Of a stretch of DNA of 64,000 nucleotides, positions 42,094 to 55,167 are shown in pieces. The notes beneath the pieces were generated by a model. It was not told the origin of the DNA. It saw nothing but the letters and a program-made list of their open reading frames with translations, and searched no databases. How positions within the stretch are numbered: position 1 is the stretch's first letter; every line of letters begins with the position of its first letter. The DNA is from Lyophyllum atratum (taxonomy: Eukaryota > Basidiomycota > Agaricomycetes > Agaricales > Lyophyllaceae). The position numbers and the translations under genes are program-made. The stretch spans positions 2,418,001 to 2,482,000 of the forward strand of contig JACGCN010000004.1 in assembly GCA_014905825.1 (NCBI GenBank), given 5' to 3'.

Positions 42094-44480
42094 ATGGCGC
42101 CTTACTTCCTCAGAAACCTCATTCCTCACAAGGAACAGCGCGCAGAGGCACGACCCTTGCTTACCGTGCTTGCGGGGCTAACTTGGGTGCAATGGGCGCT
42201 CTTTTTCTCTGGGTAAGTCACCCAAGCCTTTCGCCCTGCCGATCTGCCCCTGCTTGGCTAACTGCTTGGCTGACTCCCTTTTCCTTAGGTGGCTTGCATG
42301 GACTTGCGATGCTATTGACTTTTTCTCAGTGTCGCTCAGCGTATCGAGGCTGGAGGTTCAATTCGACAAGAAAACTCATGACATTGTTCGCTCAATTTCC
42401 TTCGTGACTTGAGAGAGAAGAGTGCTAACCTCTACGCTTCTTCAGACGACTGCGATTACGCTTACGCTGCTTTTCCGGAGTGTTGGTGCGGTCAGTCAAC
42501 CTCTTCGATCATGATCGGTGCCTCCTTGGCACCTCCTCGATGAAGCACTCGAAAACTGACGATTCGATTCCTGACCAGGTCATCTTCGGCATCATGTCCG
42601 ACCGCTTTGGGAGGAAATGGCCCCTCGTAGGCAATCTCGTCCTCATCTCGATCCTACAACTCGGCGGAGGGTTCGTCCAAACCTTCAAGCAATTCTTGGC
42701 AGTCCGATCGCTTTTCGGCATCGGAATGGGTGGTGTTTGGGGCCTCGCCGCGTCAACGGCCCTCGAGAATCTTCCAGTTGAGGCCCGTGGTCTCGCCAGT
42801 GGCATCCTACAACAGGGATACGCAGTGGGATACCTCCTCGCGGCCTGCATCAACCTAACTCTCGTACCCGACACACCCACGACATGGCGCAGTCTGTTCT
42901 GGACGGCAGCTGGCATATCGCTCTTCGCGGCATTCATCAGAGCCCTTCTCCCTGAGAGTGAGGTATTCTTACGCGCCAAGGCTATCGAAAAGGCCCGTGG
43001 AACCGACACATCCCAAAAGACCAAGATCTTTATCAAGGAGACGAAAGAGATGCTAAAGCGACACTGGCTTTTGTGTATCTACGCGGTACTACTCATGACC
43101 GGTGAGTTTGGTGATCATTTCTGTCAACTCGCACACACTCACGCGCGTCATAACCAGGCTTCAACTTTTTATCACACGGCTCTCAGGTGTGTGTCCTTCA
43201 ACCGTGTTTCGGGGTGATTGGCAGGCACAGATCGTTCATGTTTCTCTCCTACTCCAGGATTTGTATCCCACATATCTGCAAACCTCAAAAAACTTCTCAC
43301 CACACAATGCCACGGTCGCCACGATCATTGGGAATTGCGTGAGTGGCACTCCGTTCCGTATCTCAAATATAACTGGGTATTCACAGTCCGTTACAGGGAG
43401 CAATCGTGTACGTTCGACTGTCTGAGCTTACGAGCGTCGTAACTAACATTCGACAGGGGCGGAGCCGTTGCAGGATATGTTAGTCAATACATCGGTCGGC
43501 GACTGACCATTGTGTGAGTCCACCCTTCATGTACCCTCTCAACCCAGCTAACGGGTCATGTCAGCATCTTCGTCCTTCTCATCGGAGGCAAGTTTCTTGT
43601 TCTCGTCAGGAATGTCTCTCTTATACGATATTTCGTTAGCCTTCATTCCCCTCTGGATCCTCCCGACATCCTTCGGTGCCCTCGCAGCCGGTGCATTCTG
43701 CATCCAATTCGGTGTTCAAGGCGCATGGGGTGTCGTACGTGGCTTATTCCCACCTCCCTCTCATTGACCCTACCTCCTCACACACGGCGTGTCTAGATCC
43801 CTATCCAATTGGCAGAAATGTCCCCGCCCGCATTCCGCGCGACCTTCCCAGGCGTCGCGTACCAACTCGGTAACGTGCGTACCTTTGCATACTTCCTTGT
43901 CCCCGAAATGGTGTCAAAAATTGACCACAATTTCGCTTCCAGATGGTCTCTTCGGCCGCTTCTCAGATCGAAGCCAGTATGTCATGAATTCCCCTTACCC
44001 CACATGAATCGTTCCCGCTCACCACATGATATCCTTATCTCCTTTTAGCTGGTGGAGAGAACTTGAAAACTACGATCATCAAGAACGGAGTCCCGACGGT
44101 GGTGGCTGACTATGCGACAGTGCGTAATTTTCCATCTCATCTCGATCGTGGGGTAAACGCTCACCACGTGGATTCATTATGATTTTAGGTGCAAGGAATC
44201 TTGATCGGTGTGGTGGCTGCGTTTGTGATCTTCATCACAATCATCGGACCGGAGTGCGTACCCCTATATCCCTCATACCCTCTATCACTGTAGCGGCTGA
44301 CTGGATGTTACTTACTATTACAGGAAACACGGTTCTCGCTTCGAGAAGCACAAGACTGCTTTCGAGGAGGGCGCCGCAAGGGACGATGCAGTGATGGAGG
44401 AAGACGTGCATTCATCGCAGGAAGGCTCGCGTCCGACGTCCCTGAACGAAAAGGAGAAGCCGAGTGTTGAGCACGTTTAA
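42094..44480 (+). CDS. Proton-coupled monocarboxylate transporter of the JEN family
   Basis: A major facilitator protein of the plasma membrane, predicted to import lactate, pyruvate or related carboxylates with protons (family knowledge). It starts MAPYFLRNLIPHKEQ at 42094. Early exons give WLAWTCDAIDFFSVSL and TTAITLTLLFRSVGA. The central exon (from 42580) has DRFGRKWPLVGN (the MFS loop 2-3 motif) and ARGLASGILQQGYAVG. The JEN signature NXX(S/T)HX(S/T)QDXXXT is present as NFLSHGSQDLYPT, spliced across introns near 43101-43256. The rest has several small exons with 50-60 base introns. The cytoplasmic tail is acidic and lysine-rich (SLNEKEKPSVEHV). In yeasts such genes are glucose-repressed, but no regulatory site could be assigned here. 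Confidence 0.88.
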
Positions 44481-45005
44481 GTGCGTGATATAAGGAAGTA
44501 GCGATGGGAGACGAGAGACGAACTTACGACTTCCGGGGTACCCTGCCTTCGGCCCACTTTGCTGGTGTACGTTTATAATTGAATTATGAATCAATGACTG
44601 TTTTCTTGTACGAATCCTTCTGAAAGTTAGTATGGGGTGGTAGAACGCCGTCGGCTTTCCTAACGGGGGGTTTTCTTCTTTTGTATCATATTATTCTGCT
44701 CGGGGTGCAAGGGCCCCATGGTGCAGCTTACATACAGACAGGTAGATAGATACTTATGCTGAGTAGGAGAGGCACAGAATGCACCGCACCACCGCTACGC
44801 GGAGAAAGAGCGTGCCGACGTTTCCAAAGTGGTTTTAGGCTGTCCCCTCCCTCTAACTAATATGACACCGGACACAGCAGGACAGGGGCCAGGGCAGGAC
44901 CCGGCAGGTAATGATTTATGTCGGGGTTAAGCTGCAGTCCTGTACTCGTAGTCAATACAAAACAAACAAAAAAATCTATAACGCTATTGTCATATTACTT
45001 GATAT
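44481..45005. other. Intergenic
   Basis: 3' flank of the transporter gene; AT-rich near 44950-45000. No gene seen. Confidence 0.4.
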
Positions 45006-45090
45006 AGCCCACCGCGAGGGTCGAACTCGCAGCCTTCAGATCAACCTGCCTATAAGAGTCTGACGCTCTATCCGATTGAGCTAGGCGGGC
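45006..45090 (-). tRNA. tRNA-Lys (CUU) with ~11-base intron
   Basis: The acceptor GCCCGCC/GGTGGGC pairs fully with one G-U. The D arm contains GCTCAATCGGATAGAGC. The anticodon stem TCAGA/TCTGA has CTCTTA with anticodon CTT, and the intron TAGGCAGGTTG follows base 37. The T arm is GCGAG TTCGACC CTCGC. Confidence 0.92.
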
Positions 45091-45501
45091 GTTGGTATGT
45101 GTACACCGAGTGACATTACAGTCATTGCCAGCCGTGATCTGATGCCGCCGATCTGCTAGTTATTTCAAGAAGACCTGGACAAGAAACCAGCCACCGAAGT
45201 GGAAAGTGAGGCCCATCATAAATTAGCAAAAAAATTTGAGTGAGAAAGAGTAGATTGGGTACCAGCAGCCCCTTTTCTAGATCGAGCTTTGACTTGGGTC
45301 CCTGGGATGAAGGTTTCAGGGACTAATGCCTCAGGTAGTTCGGACTAAGGAATATTCGCTCATGCTTGCCTTGCGCTCATAATATTCTCATTTTTGAGAA
45401 TTGATGATGCACTCTGAGGCACCAGCCGAAGTAGAAGACTAAGATCCGGCAAGCGCCGATCACCCCTGCCTTAGTCCACGCGCCACCTTCTTGACAGACA
45501 T

Positions 45502-46997
45502 ATGACTTCTACACTCTTCTTGTCGACGGAATCAGACGAAAAACACTCAGCGGAGCGATCTGACCTCATCCAGAATGCACGTACCCATCTATTGTCTGGC
45601 ATAGCCTCATTACCCACAGAAATTCTCTCCCAAATATTTGTCCATGTCTGCCAGAACACGGATCTCAATGCCGTTCTGAAGGGCTCTCAAGTGCCCGCGG
45701 CTCGTATCGCCTCAGTCTGTCGCTTTTGGAGGAATATCTGCTTAGCAGAATCATGTTTTTGGTCATCCTTCGCGTTCGACGTGGGTCGTCCTTTCGAATT
45801 CTTCGAAAGTTGGTCGGTGGACAGTTCTATGATGCTCCGAGTCCTCAAGCTTTTCCTCCAACAATCGAAATCGACAAAACTCAATGTTAGCGCGCGATTC
45901 TGCCTAAATGATCCATGCTTCGAAGAATTTGCTCGTCACGCAGAACGATGGGCTCATGTTGATCTCGACGTCGTTCTTCTCACCCGAGACTTCAATTTGC
46001 TACGAAACCGGCTCACTGCCCTGAAGACGCTATCACTACGTGCTTCACATCGGCAAAACTATCCCAATAATCATGTGGTAGATGCATTTGAGAATGCCCC
46101 TGCCTTATGTGGTCTCGTATTACACGGTACCATGCCATCCCTCCCGATCCCTCATAATCAGATCATCGATCTCACGTCTGACCAGCCCGATGCCTCTGGA
46201 ATGAGGTTGGCTCAGCAATGCCCCAACCTTCGCTCACTAACTCTCACTCCGCCCGCCAGCCATGACACGCATGCTCATGTCACCCATAAACTCCTTTCCA
46301 GCCTTACCATAAGCCTCTCTGCCGACAACTACATCGCTGACATCGGTATCCTCGCCCGCTTCACCACCCCAAATCTGCGTTCGCTTCGAATTCAATCATC
46401 ATCTTGGAGTACGTTATTCTGCTGGCCACAAAAGGATTTCCTTGCCTTTGTTAATCGGTCGCAACCCTTCTCCCTCTATGAGTTGGTGTTGGACCGCGTC
46501 TGTACCGACATGTCGGGGAACAGCTTATCGAGTGTTTAAGTGTTCTCCCCACGCTAGAGAAGCTCAAGCTTGTCGAGAGTCCTGAGCAATATCTTTTCAC
46601 AAATCAGGTGTGCGAGGCTCTCACGAGGCGTCCAGGCGACGCTGGTACATCCTCATTCCGTCTATGCCCGCTGCTGAAAACTCTCAATCTTGCAGAGAGT
46701 TGCAGGTTCGACCCGGAGAACGTTACGCGCATGGTGGAGTCCCGCTCAACATATGTCGTCACTCACGAGGGATGTGTGTTAGCGGACCTCAAGTCTCTTA
46801 CACTGTCAGCATATTCCTGGGTATCAGATTTTGAACCGCAGTTGAAGGCCAGAATAAAATTCCTTGAACGGAGTGGACTTTGTCTGTACATCGCGGAATC
46901 ACTGGTAGGCAAAGTATTCTTCTATATCTGTTCCGTATTCTCACTTTCTGTCGTCCAATCAGTATCCTACGTCCCCGTGAAGCCATGTGTCTCCTGA
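45502..46997 (+). pseudogene. F-box protein gene with a single-base frameshift
   Basis: It starts MTSTLFLSTESDEK at 45502. The F-box lies near residues 34-90 (SLPTEILSQIFVHVC, IASVCRFWRNICLAES, CFWSSFAFDV), and leucine-rich segments follow. The frame closes at 46539 just after CTDMSGN, but the next frame continues the same style of protein (IECLSVLPTLEKLKLVESPEQY, then LCPLLKTLNLAES). One extra G in the GGGG run near 46514-46517 would restore continuity, so this is either a one-base loss or a sequencing error. No usable intron spans the site. The stop at 46995-46997 lies five bases from the convergent Dicer stop. Confidence 0.75.
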
Positions 46998-47002
46998 CGC
47001 GT

Positions 47003-50000
47003 TTACTTAGTGGCTACCTGGTCTCCTCTTCGTTTCCTCTTCCTCGTCGGACCACGCTTCTTCTTCAGCAACGTGTAGTTAACGTTCACATCCCTCAAGT
47101 GGAACGCTTTGATAGCCTCCTCTGCAGCCATATATTTGACCTCTTCCTGACTTGCACGACCATGGTAGACCTCGGTCGATCGACACTCCTCCACCCCATC
47201 AACGACGATAGCGCAGCTAACATTTCCTTTCTCCTTGTGATACTGATACTCCAGCTCCTTATCGTGCTTGCTTGCCCATAGCGACAGGCGCGAGACCGGG
47301 TGGAGTACATCAACATCGTCGGTCACGATGCGTTCCAAAATCTGAAAGAGTCCGAGATTCCTCATGACATCGCGCGCGACATCGAGGTCGCCGTTGGAAT
47401 CTAGGAAAGCGGCTCCGATCAGACTCTCCACGATGTCGCTAAAGAACTTGGGAGCTTGGAGTCTCAAAAGCTCTGCCCAAGGGAATAGTGTTCCCTCCTT
47501 CAACGAGGACTCTATTTCCGATTGTCTGCGACGGTAACGCGCGAATGTGTTCCTCAGATCCTCGAGGATCCTTGGACTGGAGTGTAAGAGACACTGCCAG
47601 AGATATATGATCTCGGTATTGGGCTGCAATGCGATACCCCCTCCTTGCTGGGGTCCCGGCATGGTAGCGTCGATAGTCGTGGAACATGATAAGCATATAT
47701 ACGCCAGGATATGGGCGTTGACCATAGCAGATTTGCGAAGAAAGATATGACCAGGGCTGTAGTTTTTGCCCGGCGCGTGGTACAGATAGTCGGTTACGAT
47801 CATATCGAGCACGGAGTCTCCAAGAAACTCCATTCGCTCGTAAGAAGATGTATGAAGATTCTGCTCGTAGCTGACGTGCGTGAGAGCCTCGATAAGGAGC
47901 AATTTGTGTCGGAATGTGTATCCGAGAATTCGCTCCACATCTCCTAGCTGCGAGGGAAGATTATCATGATTCGCGACGCGTGAAAGCATCGTTTCGATCC
48001 GTGCTGGCAGAGGCTGCCATTTCAAGCCAAGATCGAAAAACTTGGCACATTCATACCCCAAGTCAAATCCGCCGTGCAAGTAGGCCGCTCCGATAAGAGA
48101 TTCGACGACGTCGGCTAGGACTTGACACGAACGTCAGAAACAAAGCAAGTCAGTTTCTGGTTCACAGCTCACCCTTCGTTGATAGCTGCTGTCGTTGCTT
48201 CGGCTTCTTCTTAGGACCGACTTTCTCGTCGACTGGCATGACGACGTCGTGCTCGACCATAGCTTCAGGTGTAAGGTAGCTTGGTTTCCATTTCTTCCCA
48301 AGCATTTGATCTACGAAGGGAGTTTTAGATCATAATCGAGGTTGAGACACGCGAGACACCATACCCCGTATGATCCAACGATAAAGTCCCTTGGTAATAT
48401 CTTCCTTTGCGAGGCGTACATTGGAAACGGCATGATCCTTCTTCCTACTGAGGTAACCTTCGTGCCACAAAGGGTACTCTGCAAGAAGCTGAATTGCTAC
48501 GACGAACTTTAGAACAGTGTCGCCAAGGGTTTCGAGCCGCTGATAGTTGCTCTGCTCGCCCGCAGCTCCTGAAGTCATTGCCGTAACCAAAAGTGGATGC
48601 GGTATGTTGTAAAGCGGCGACGCAATGAATAGGGATTCGCGCATGGTAGTGACGGTGATTGAGAGTGAAAGTGAACGAAGAATCGAGGGCAACAGAAAGG
48701 CGTATTCTGTCTCAGCATGTGAGAGGAGAGTAATTGCAGAGTGTCTTGGCAGGAGATGAAGATGCTTTACGGCTAGAGGCGCAGGAGAGGGCTCCGATTT
48801 AGGTGGGGTGGGAATCAAGAAATTCGTTCTGGGGGGAAGAGGTTTCACGACCAGGAGAGGATAAGTGATCTCCAGATCTGCGAAGCGTTCGTAATACGCC
48901 CTAAGCTCTTCTTCTTCTTCTTGACATAACGGCTCGTAGCGCCAGGCCATGAAGTGGAAACCCTTGGCGAACTGGAAACCATTCCGCACGATGCTCAAAT
49001 CTGTCGGATACGAGAACTTCTCTCCAAACCTCGAAGCACTAGCGAAGAATTCGTCCGCGTGTGAGTGGTCTAGCGATGCGTTTATCCCAGAAAGCCAAGA
49101 CCTGCGGGTTTCCCAATGAGCATCCAACTCAGTGGGCGCGAAGAGATAGGAAAAATCGAGATTATCCCATGTCATCCGTGATCCATTCAAAGTCCAAAAT
49201 AACATCCTGGTGTACTCCCTCGCTTTCCCAAGCCCCGGATCTGATTGGCTGGCCTGCCCAAGATACCGAACGCGGGTCGAAACTGGGTCTTGGCCTGTGC
49301 GGTATAAGACAGGACCCTCGTGGTTCGGCAAAGAGATATGCTGAGAAAGAGTGAACAGATGCAAAGGAGGAAGTCCACTGATGTCCAGCTCATACGCATA
49401 CCAAGCTCCCGTATCATCGTCATTCCCCGCCCAAGGATTCATCTGGATAGCAACATTAGCCATGCCCGCGCGTTTCTCGACGTCCTTCAGCATCTCCTTG
49501 ACCTCGTCTTCGAGATGGGGTTCGACGATGCTCGTGATGGGTAGCAGGTGCTCATTGAGCAATTCGGCGTGGTACAACGCTCGATAGGCTATAAACGCAG
49601 CATGACGATGGGCGGATATCCTAGTACTGTAGATGCGCTCCGTTTCGAATTCCCGGTTTGGAATGGGCAGGGATCGCGGCAGGGTTACTTTTGAGCCCCA
49701 CGGGCCGCCGTAAGCAGCTATACCTGATCTGGTCCGGTTGTCAAAAGCGTGCCAGCCCTCTGGAATCTCGGGTGGATCAATGTCGTATAATGGTCGATTA
49801 TCGGCATGGGCGCCATTCGGGATGACAGCGCAAAAGTGGGACAGATGGGATACGGCGGAATGGAGGGTCAGAAGAGCGCTGGAGAATGGTTCAGCTCGAC
49901 TATCGACCGAGGAAGTGCGCATCGATACTTACCCAGTCGAAGGTACCCGGAACTCTAGCTCGTAATCATCTTCCTCCGTCGCGAGATCACTTTCCTCGGG

Positions 50001-51773
50001 CACCTCCCTCGACGGATCGTTATACAGAGCGATCATCTCTCTCTCCAAGTTTTGCCACTTCGAAACATTAAGCTGGTCCTTCCCTCCCTGCGCGAACATC
50101 ATAGTATATGTGCTCCTCTCCCGTCGAGCCCGTCCCCGACTCTGAGCCCAGCTCGCCATATTCTGAGGCGGGTCCCATCGGATGACACTACCACAAGCCT
50201 GGATGTCGATTCCTTCCTCCGCGACAGCAGTCGAAATGATAACAGTCTTTTCGCCGATTTTGAAGTCCATTAAGGTATCTTCGTGAGACTCCTTGAGCAT
50301 GGTACGAGTGATGTCTAGGAATGAGTGGCGCTGGGCGTTATCAGAGGTTCCGAGGAGGCGTCCAAATTTAAAAAGGCCGCTGGTAAAGGGGTGGTGCTCA
50401 AGAAGTTCAGCAAGCGCGAGCACGGTATCGCGACGCTGCACGAATACGAGACCGCTGTATGACTCATTCTCGGCTTCCGAGTCCAATTTCTCGGATAGTA
50501 GTGTTTCGATCAGAGCCCGAACCTTGTCCGAGGTTTCCTCCAAGACGTCGTCGGGATAGAACGACACAGGGAGGACGGCTATTCTTTCGATGATACCAAG
50601 CAAATACTCCTTTTCCTTATTCTTCCAGGTCGTAATGATGTTGTTGAACGGATTCGCGGCGCGTTTGGCGTGCTCGATGACCTCCCAGACGTACCAGTCG
50701 GCGGCCCAGGCTCCCAAGTCTTCACAGATGACACCGGCGGTCCTCGCAAAGTCCTTGAGCCCTTTATGGGTGAACGAGTCCTCCTTGAGAATGACTTTGG
50801 ATAGTTTCTGGTCGAGGCGGTGGTATTCTGCGGTGCCGCGGGTGGCACGAGATAGTTGTTGGCGTAGAGAGTGTACGTATGGGTCGTTCTCGATATTTAA
50901 CGTGTCTATGATTGAACATAGCGAAGCGAGGTTGGTGGAAAATGGGGGGTCGAGTTCGTCTGCAGGCTCGTACATGACGTGTCGAAAAACTGGCCGATGG
51001 ACGAACTTTGCAAGCTCATCACGGTGACGGCGTGGAGCGCGGATCATACTATCTAGATTCTCTTCTATTGTTCTGCGAAGACAGGACGTTACAGACAGTC
51101 GTCAAGTCAAGGTGAGAGCACGGACCTGAACGCCTTTTCGACATTGCCCCCGTAGATAGGGCTGGCAGTCAGGCCCAACACTGAAGGTCGCTGGGCATCA
51201 ACCGATATAACAGATTTCTGTAAAGGTAAATTGAAGTAGAATTCCTTCATGATCCTATTGTACGGGTGGTTGTCGACAGCATGGTGCGCCTCATCAAAGA
51301 TGAGCAAACTGATATCGCGGCCCAGGCTGATATAAGAATGACGAAGTGCGTCGAGAAGGACTTGGGGTGTTGTGACCATAATTCTATGTGTAACGAGTAC
51401 CTTTCTCCAAAGCGCCGCGTTTTTCCATTGATCGGGCTCGAGGGAGCCAGAGATAAGACCCACGGAGACAGGAATAGAGACTCGGATGACGTTTCGCTGT
51501 TGTTCGCATAGGGCTACCGTAGGAGCGAGGAACCAGGAGATCTGGAAGGTCTTTCAGATAGCTAAGGCCGGAAGAAAAGACCTGAACTCGGACCTTCGTA
51601 GGTTGTCGCTCAGCCTCGATTTTCATCCTTAGGACGGCAATATGAGTCTTGCCCGACCCAGTGTCTAAGGCGATGATGATATTACTACGAAGACTTTCCT
51701 CCAGCATTTCTTGTTGATATCCTCGCGTCGTTGGAACCGCATCGGCAGGTTTCGCCTTGTCTGGTTGGCCCAT
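47003..51773 (-). CDS. Dicer-like ribonuclease III
   Basis: The enzyme cuts double-stranded RNA into small RNAs for silencing (family knowledge). It starts [12 protein letters not shown] at 51773. In order it has the DExD/H helicase with Walker [10 protein letters not shown] and LLIFDEAHH (near 51300), then the helicase C-terminal domain ([49 protein letters not shown] motif). The Dicer dimerisation domain follows near 49870-49550. RNase IIIa has [13 protein letters not shown] (near 48520) and [10 protein letters not shown] (near 48110). RNase IIIb has [13 protein letters not shown] (near 47815) and [14 protein letters not shown] (near 47430). A dsRNA-binding-like tail ([15 protein letters not shown]) and a basic C terminus end it. 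Both acidic metal sites look complete. No PAZ domain was recognised. Several in-frame introns are present. Confidence 0.93.
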
Positions 51774-52443
51774 CCTGAGTCAAGATGTACCATCAGTGAT
51801 AACGAAGACGAACATCGGGCATGACTCACAAGGAATGTCAGCTTGTCGCTGTCGCGCTGTGGCTAGATCTTGACACGATTCACAGGTGACCTCCTATTCA
51901 AGCAAATGCGGGAAAGGAATGATAGGCAGAGGGGCTCTTCTCGAGATTAAGTATGCCACTGGGCGCTAATGTAATAGAAGCTTGAGCTATCAGAATCAGA
52001 TCAACCGCAGTTATCCAGCTGACGAGTTTAGACGCGTGTCCCAAGAGAGAAGAAATACCTCGAGAACGCGAATCCAGGGTACAGGAGTGAAGCAGTGGGT
52101 TGTCCGAGCGCGAAGATCGCGGAAGCCCTGTAGTCTGAACGTAAATCAAATTAATTTGTATTAATCCAAAAATAACCCCATAAGTGATCAACATAATCAT
52201 TGACACAGACTGTCAGCGACCAGGAATATGGCCGATAATCTTAACAGCTGTCCATGGTGTGGTGATGTAGGAGGGATGAAAGAGCTTAGAAGGATGAAGG
52301 CTTGTGAACGGGGAGGACGACGTGCAAATGGCAAAATTCGTGCAAATGGTCACGTGGAGTTCAGAAGTTGCCGAGGCTCAGGAAAATGCCCAGTCGACCG
52401 TTTCTCCCCTTACCATCACCACCGCATCCACCGACGCCCATGA
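51774..52443. other. Divergent intergenic region between Dicer and the potassium channel
   Basis: The two genes point away from each other, so both promoters must lie here. No motif is assigned. The reading frames seen are short. Confidence 0.4.
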
Positions 52444-54021
52444 ATGGCTCGTTCCATCGAGCTCACTCCCCTACGGCCGACGGATTCTGCCAGATTTCTC
52501 ACTGAAGATCCCCCTATCCGGTCGCCAGGAGATGTTGGCGACATCTTCCCGCAGACGCTGTCCAGCGATGAGACCACGCTTGCAGCCATACATCCTCCAT
52601 GGAAAAGGAGTCTTCATGCATTGCTGGAGCAGCCGAAGTCGTCAACTGCGGCCATCATGCTGCATATGCTCGTGACGTTCCTCATTCTCACATCCGCCCT
52701 GGTCACAGTACTGGAGACAGTTCCGTCATTGCACACGATCTCAACGGGGGCCTGGTTTGGAATTGAGACGACTTTGGTCTCCCTCTTCACGGTGGAATAC
52801 GTCGCGCGGTGTCTGGCATGGAGTGGGACGTGGATGAGCTTGTTGAAGTGGCAGACGTGTATGTTCTCGGTACTTGTCATGCTTCCGTTAACTGATTACG
52901 TAAAATACAGCATTTTTCGGAATAATCGACCTCCTCGCAGTAGCACCATATTACATAGAGATAATACTTCAGCAAGATACCGTATGTTCCCAGATCGCCC
53001 GGCGATCACCTTATGTTGACGTGGGTTCAGTCAATTCTATTCAGATTCTCAATATTACGCATGTTTCGTCTTTTACGCGTGTTCAAGCCTTTTCGCTACA
53101 ACAACACCATCCTTCTGTGAGTTTGTCGCATACTGCATTCTCTCTGCAAATACGAGTCTATGTCCATCCAGCACGATTGAAGTCATGTACGTGTCTGTTC
53201 GACGGTCGCAGCATGCGCTTCTCGCTATCGGGTTCTTCGTAATGATGATACTCACAGTCTTCAGCACCCTTCTGTGAGTCTTTCCTCGAAGTCGTGATGC
53301 ACTACTGACGCTAAATCACGCTGCAGATATTTCGCTGAGCGGGGGTCATGGGACCCTATCCTGGAAACTTTCGTTAACGCCGATGGAGACCCTACTCAGT
53401 TCTCCGTAAGTGTCATCTGTGCTTCCCGCAGTGATCTGCCCTCATCTATATTTTCTCAGTCTATACCAGCCGCAGCTTGGTTCGTTCTTGTTAGTAAGTC
53501 GAATTAGTGCTCCAGCTTCGACATGCGACTAATCACCCATCCCTTTTAAAGCTATCACTACAGTCGGATATGGCGAGATTACACCGCGTTCGTTTTTGGG
53601 GCGGCTTATCACGCTGCCGATCCTCATGTTCGGGCTGCTTCTCATTACGCTTCCAAGTTTCGTCCTCGGGCGGGAGTTCAGTGTCGTCTGGGAGAAAATG
53701 ACGAGCAAACAGGTTCGGCCTCTCCCCGAATTTGCCTCGACCATATCTAAACGCAGTATATATGATCACCAGCAGGACGAAGAGCGGAATGAAGCCGACT
53801 CCCCCGTCGAAAGCTATTTTCCCACCACACCATTCCTCCATACTCACCACCAGCGGCCAAACGACCTATCAAATCTCAAACTAGCACAAAATCAGACGGA
53901 GCTGAGTCGTCAGATATCGGAACTGCGCGCGACGGTGGATGTTCAAGGGCGTTTGATGCAGCAGCTTCTTGAGGCGTTGCAGGAAAGGACGGGGAAGGGC
54001 AAGGAGGTGGATAGTTCGTAA
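52444..54021 (+). CDS. Voltage-gated potassium channel (Kv type)
   Basis: A six-helix channel subunit. It starts MARSIELTPLRPTD at 52444. S1 is HMLVTFLILTSALVTVLE and S2 the IETTLVSLFTVEYVARCL segment. The S3 exon reads FFGIIDLLAVAPYYIEIIL after an intron with donor GTATGT at about 52861. S4 is FRFSILRMFRLLRVFKPFR, with arginine or lysine at every third position, as expected for a voltage sensor. The S4-S5 linker and S5 are SVRRSQHALLAIGFFVMMIL, and the selectivity filter is TTVGYGE (near 53570). S6 is ILMFGLLLITLPSFVLG. The C-terminal tail ends with a coiled-coil-like stretch (ELSRQISELRATVDVQGRLMQ), a possible tetramer contact. Introns are about 45-60 bases and keep frame. Confidence 0.92.
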
Positions 54022-54463
54022 CGTATAATTCACGCCTATGTATATCCTTAAATTATTGGGTCCGTCGGGTTAATACAGGATAGCAAGGAACAACAGAACC
54101 GAAGGAGACGTCAGTGCTTCAGTCCTCTTGGGCATCGCGGCCAATCCTTGGCAAGTTGAGGCTACTTGGTTTGATCCATCAACAGTCCTTACGCAATCCA
54201 CCGATTGTACTTGCGCATCTCATTGGTAGGACCCTGGGCATGCTCGTATAGGGCAGCACACCGCTCCTTCGGGCCCTAAGGGGTTTCCGCGCTAGATACC
54301 ATATACTCTTTGAAACGATCCAAGTACGCCCCCCACCTTCCCTCGTTCCACTGCGCTCTCCTCGCTGAACACGACCCTCGACATATCCAAGATCGAAGCC
54401 GTAACGAAGTCTGCAAAACCTCATGCTCTGCCCAAGGGAGTAAGGCCCATCCGCCTTGCCCTT
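54022..54463. other. Intergenic
   Basis: No upstream exons of the wax-synthase-like fragment could be recognised on the plus strand. Confidence 0.35.
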
Positions 54464-55000
54464 TTGCAAGCAACCGTCAACGGTGGCAAGCTCTGCCTTC
54501 ATCGTAAAAAATTATCGTATTCAGACGCTGAGACGTGTAAGTCACCCTCGCCCGCCATCTACGAACCTTCTCACCTATGCGTTTCTTCTGTCCCTAGGGT
54601 CTCAGCTCTCATGGAAAATACATCGCGAACATTCTTTTCCATTTTCCTCCTGGATCACAGAGCGTTCTTCCTTTCGGGACTAGTCCATGCCGCAGCCGAG
54701 TGGATGCTCTCGCATAACGTCACGGCTGCGCTTCATGTCGTCTTGTTCTACATTGTGCGGGCTCTTGCGATCATGTTCGAAGACGGTGTTATTGCCTGTA
54801 GGAAGGGCCTCGGAGTGCGGCATTCCCCAGGGGTACATGTGCTAGAGATGTTGTGGGTGCTTTTCTGGATGGCATGGAGCGGCCCTTGGTGGATAAATCC
54901 GACGATCCGGGGTGGGGTGATGATTAATATTGCTGAGGGCCCCAGGATATCCGTCATCGGAGGACTGTGGGATGGAAAGTGGTCGGATATGGCTACGTGA
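54464..55000 (+). pseudogene. C-terminal fragment of a wax-synthase-like membrane acyltransferase
   Basis: The frame from about residue 45 on matches the end of fungal wax synthase/MBOAT-like proteins: RTFFSIFLLDHRAFFLSGLVH, LFYIVRALAIMFEDGVI, LWVLFWMAWSGPWWINP and IRGG. The HAAAEW segment keeps the histidine common in this region. The N-terminal helices and the PLFG/SVREFW-type motif expected upstream are absent, and no exon supplying them was found at 54022-54463. It is therefore probably a truncated relic, although an intact gene with unrecognised exons cannot be excluded. Confidence 0.55.
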
Positions 55001-55167
55001 GGTCCTTTATGCAGATCCGTACATTCTGCAACCTTTGCCGTCTAGTGTTGAAAGTTCTCTCTCGTTGCCCGTCTCGTCGGCTGTGGAGAAGTGTCCCGGA
55101 CCATTACATAAGCAAGATACGTTGTTCCGAACCATCCAAGAACCATCACCTCGTGGTACAGTTATCC

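Noticed and set aside
52304..52675. Alternative upstream start for the potassium channel
   Set aside because: That frame differs from the S1-S2 frame and shows no membrane segments; the ATG at 52444 fits.
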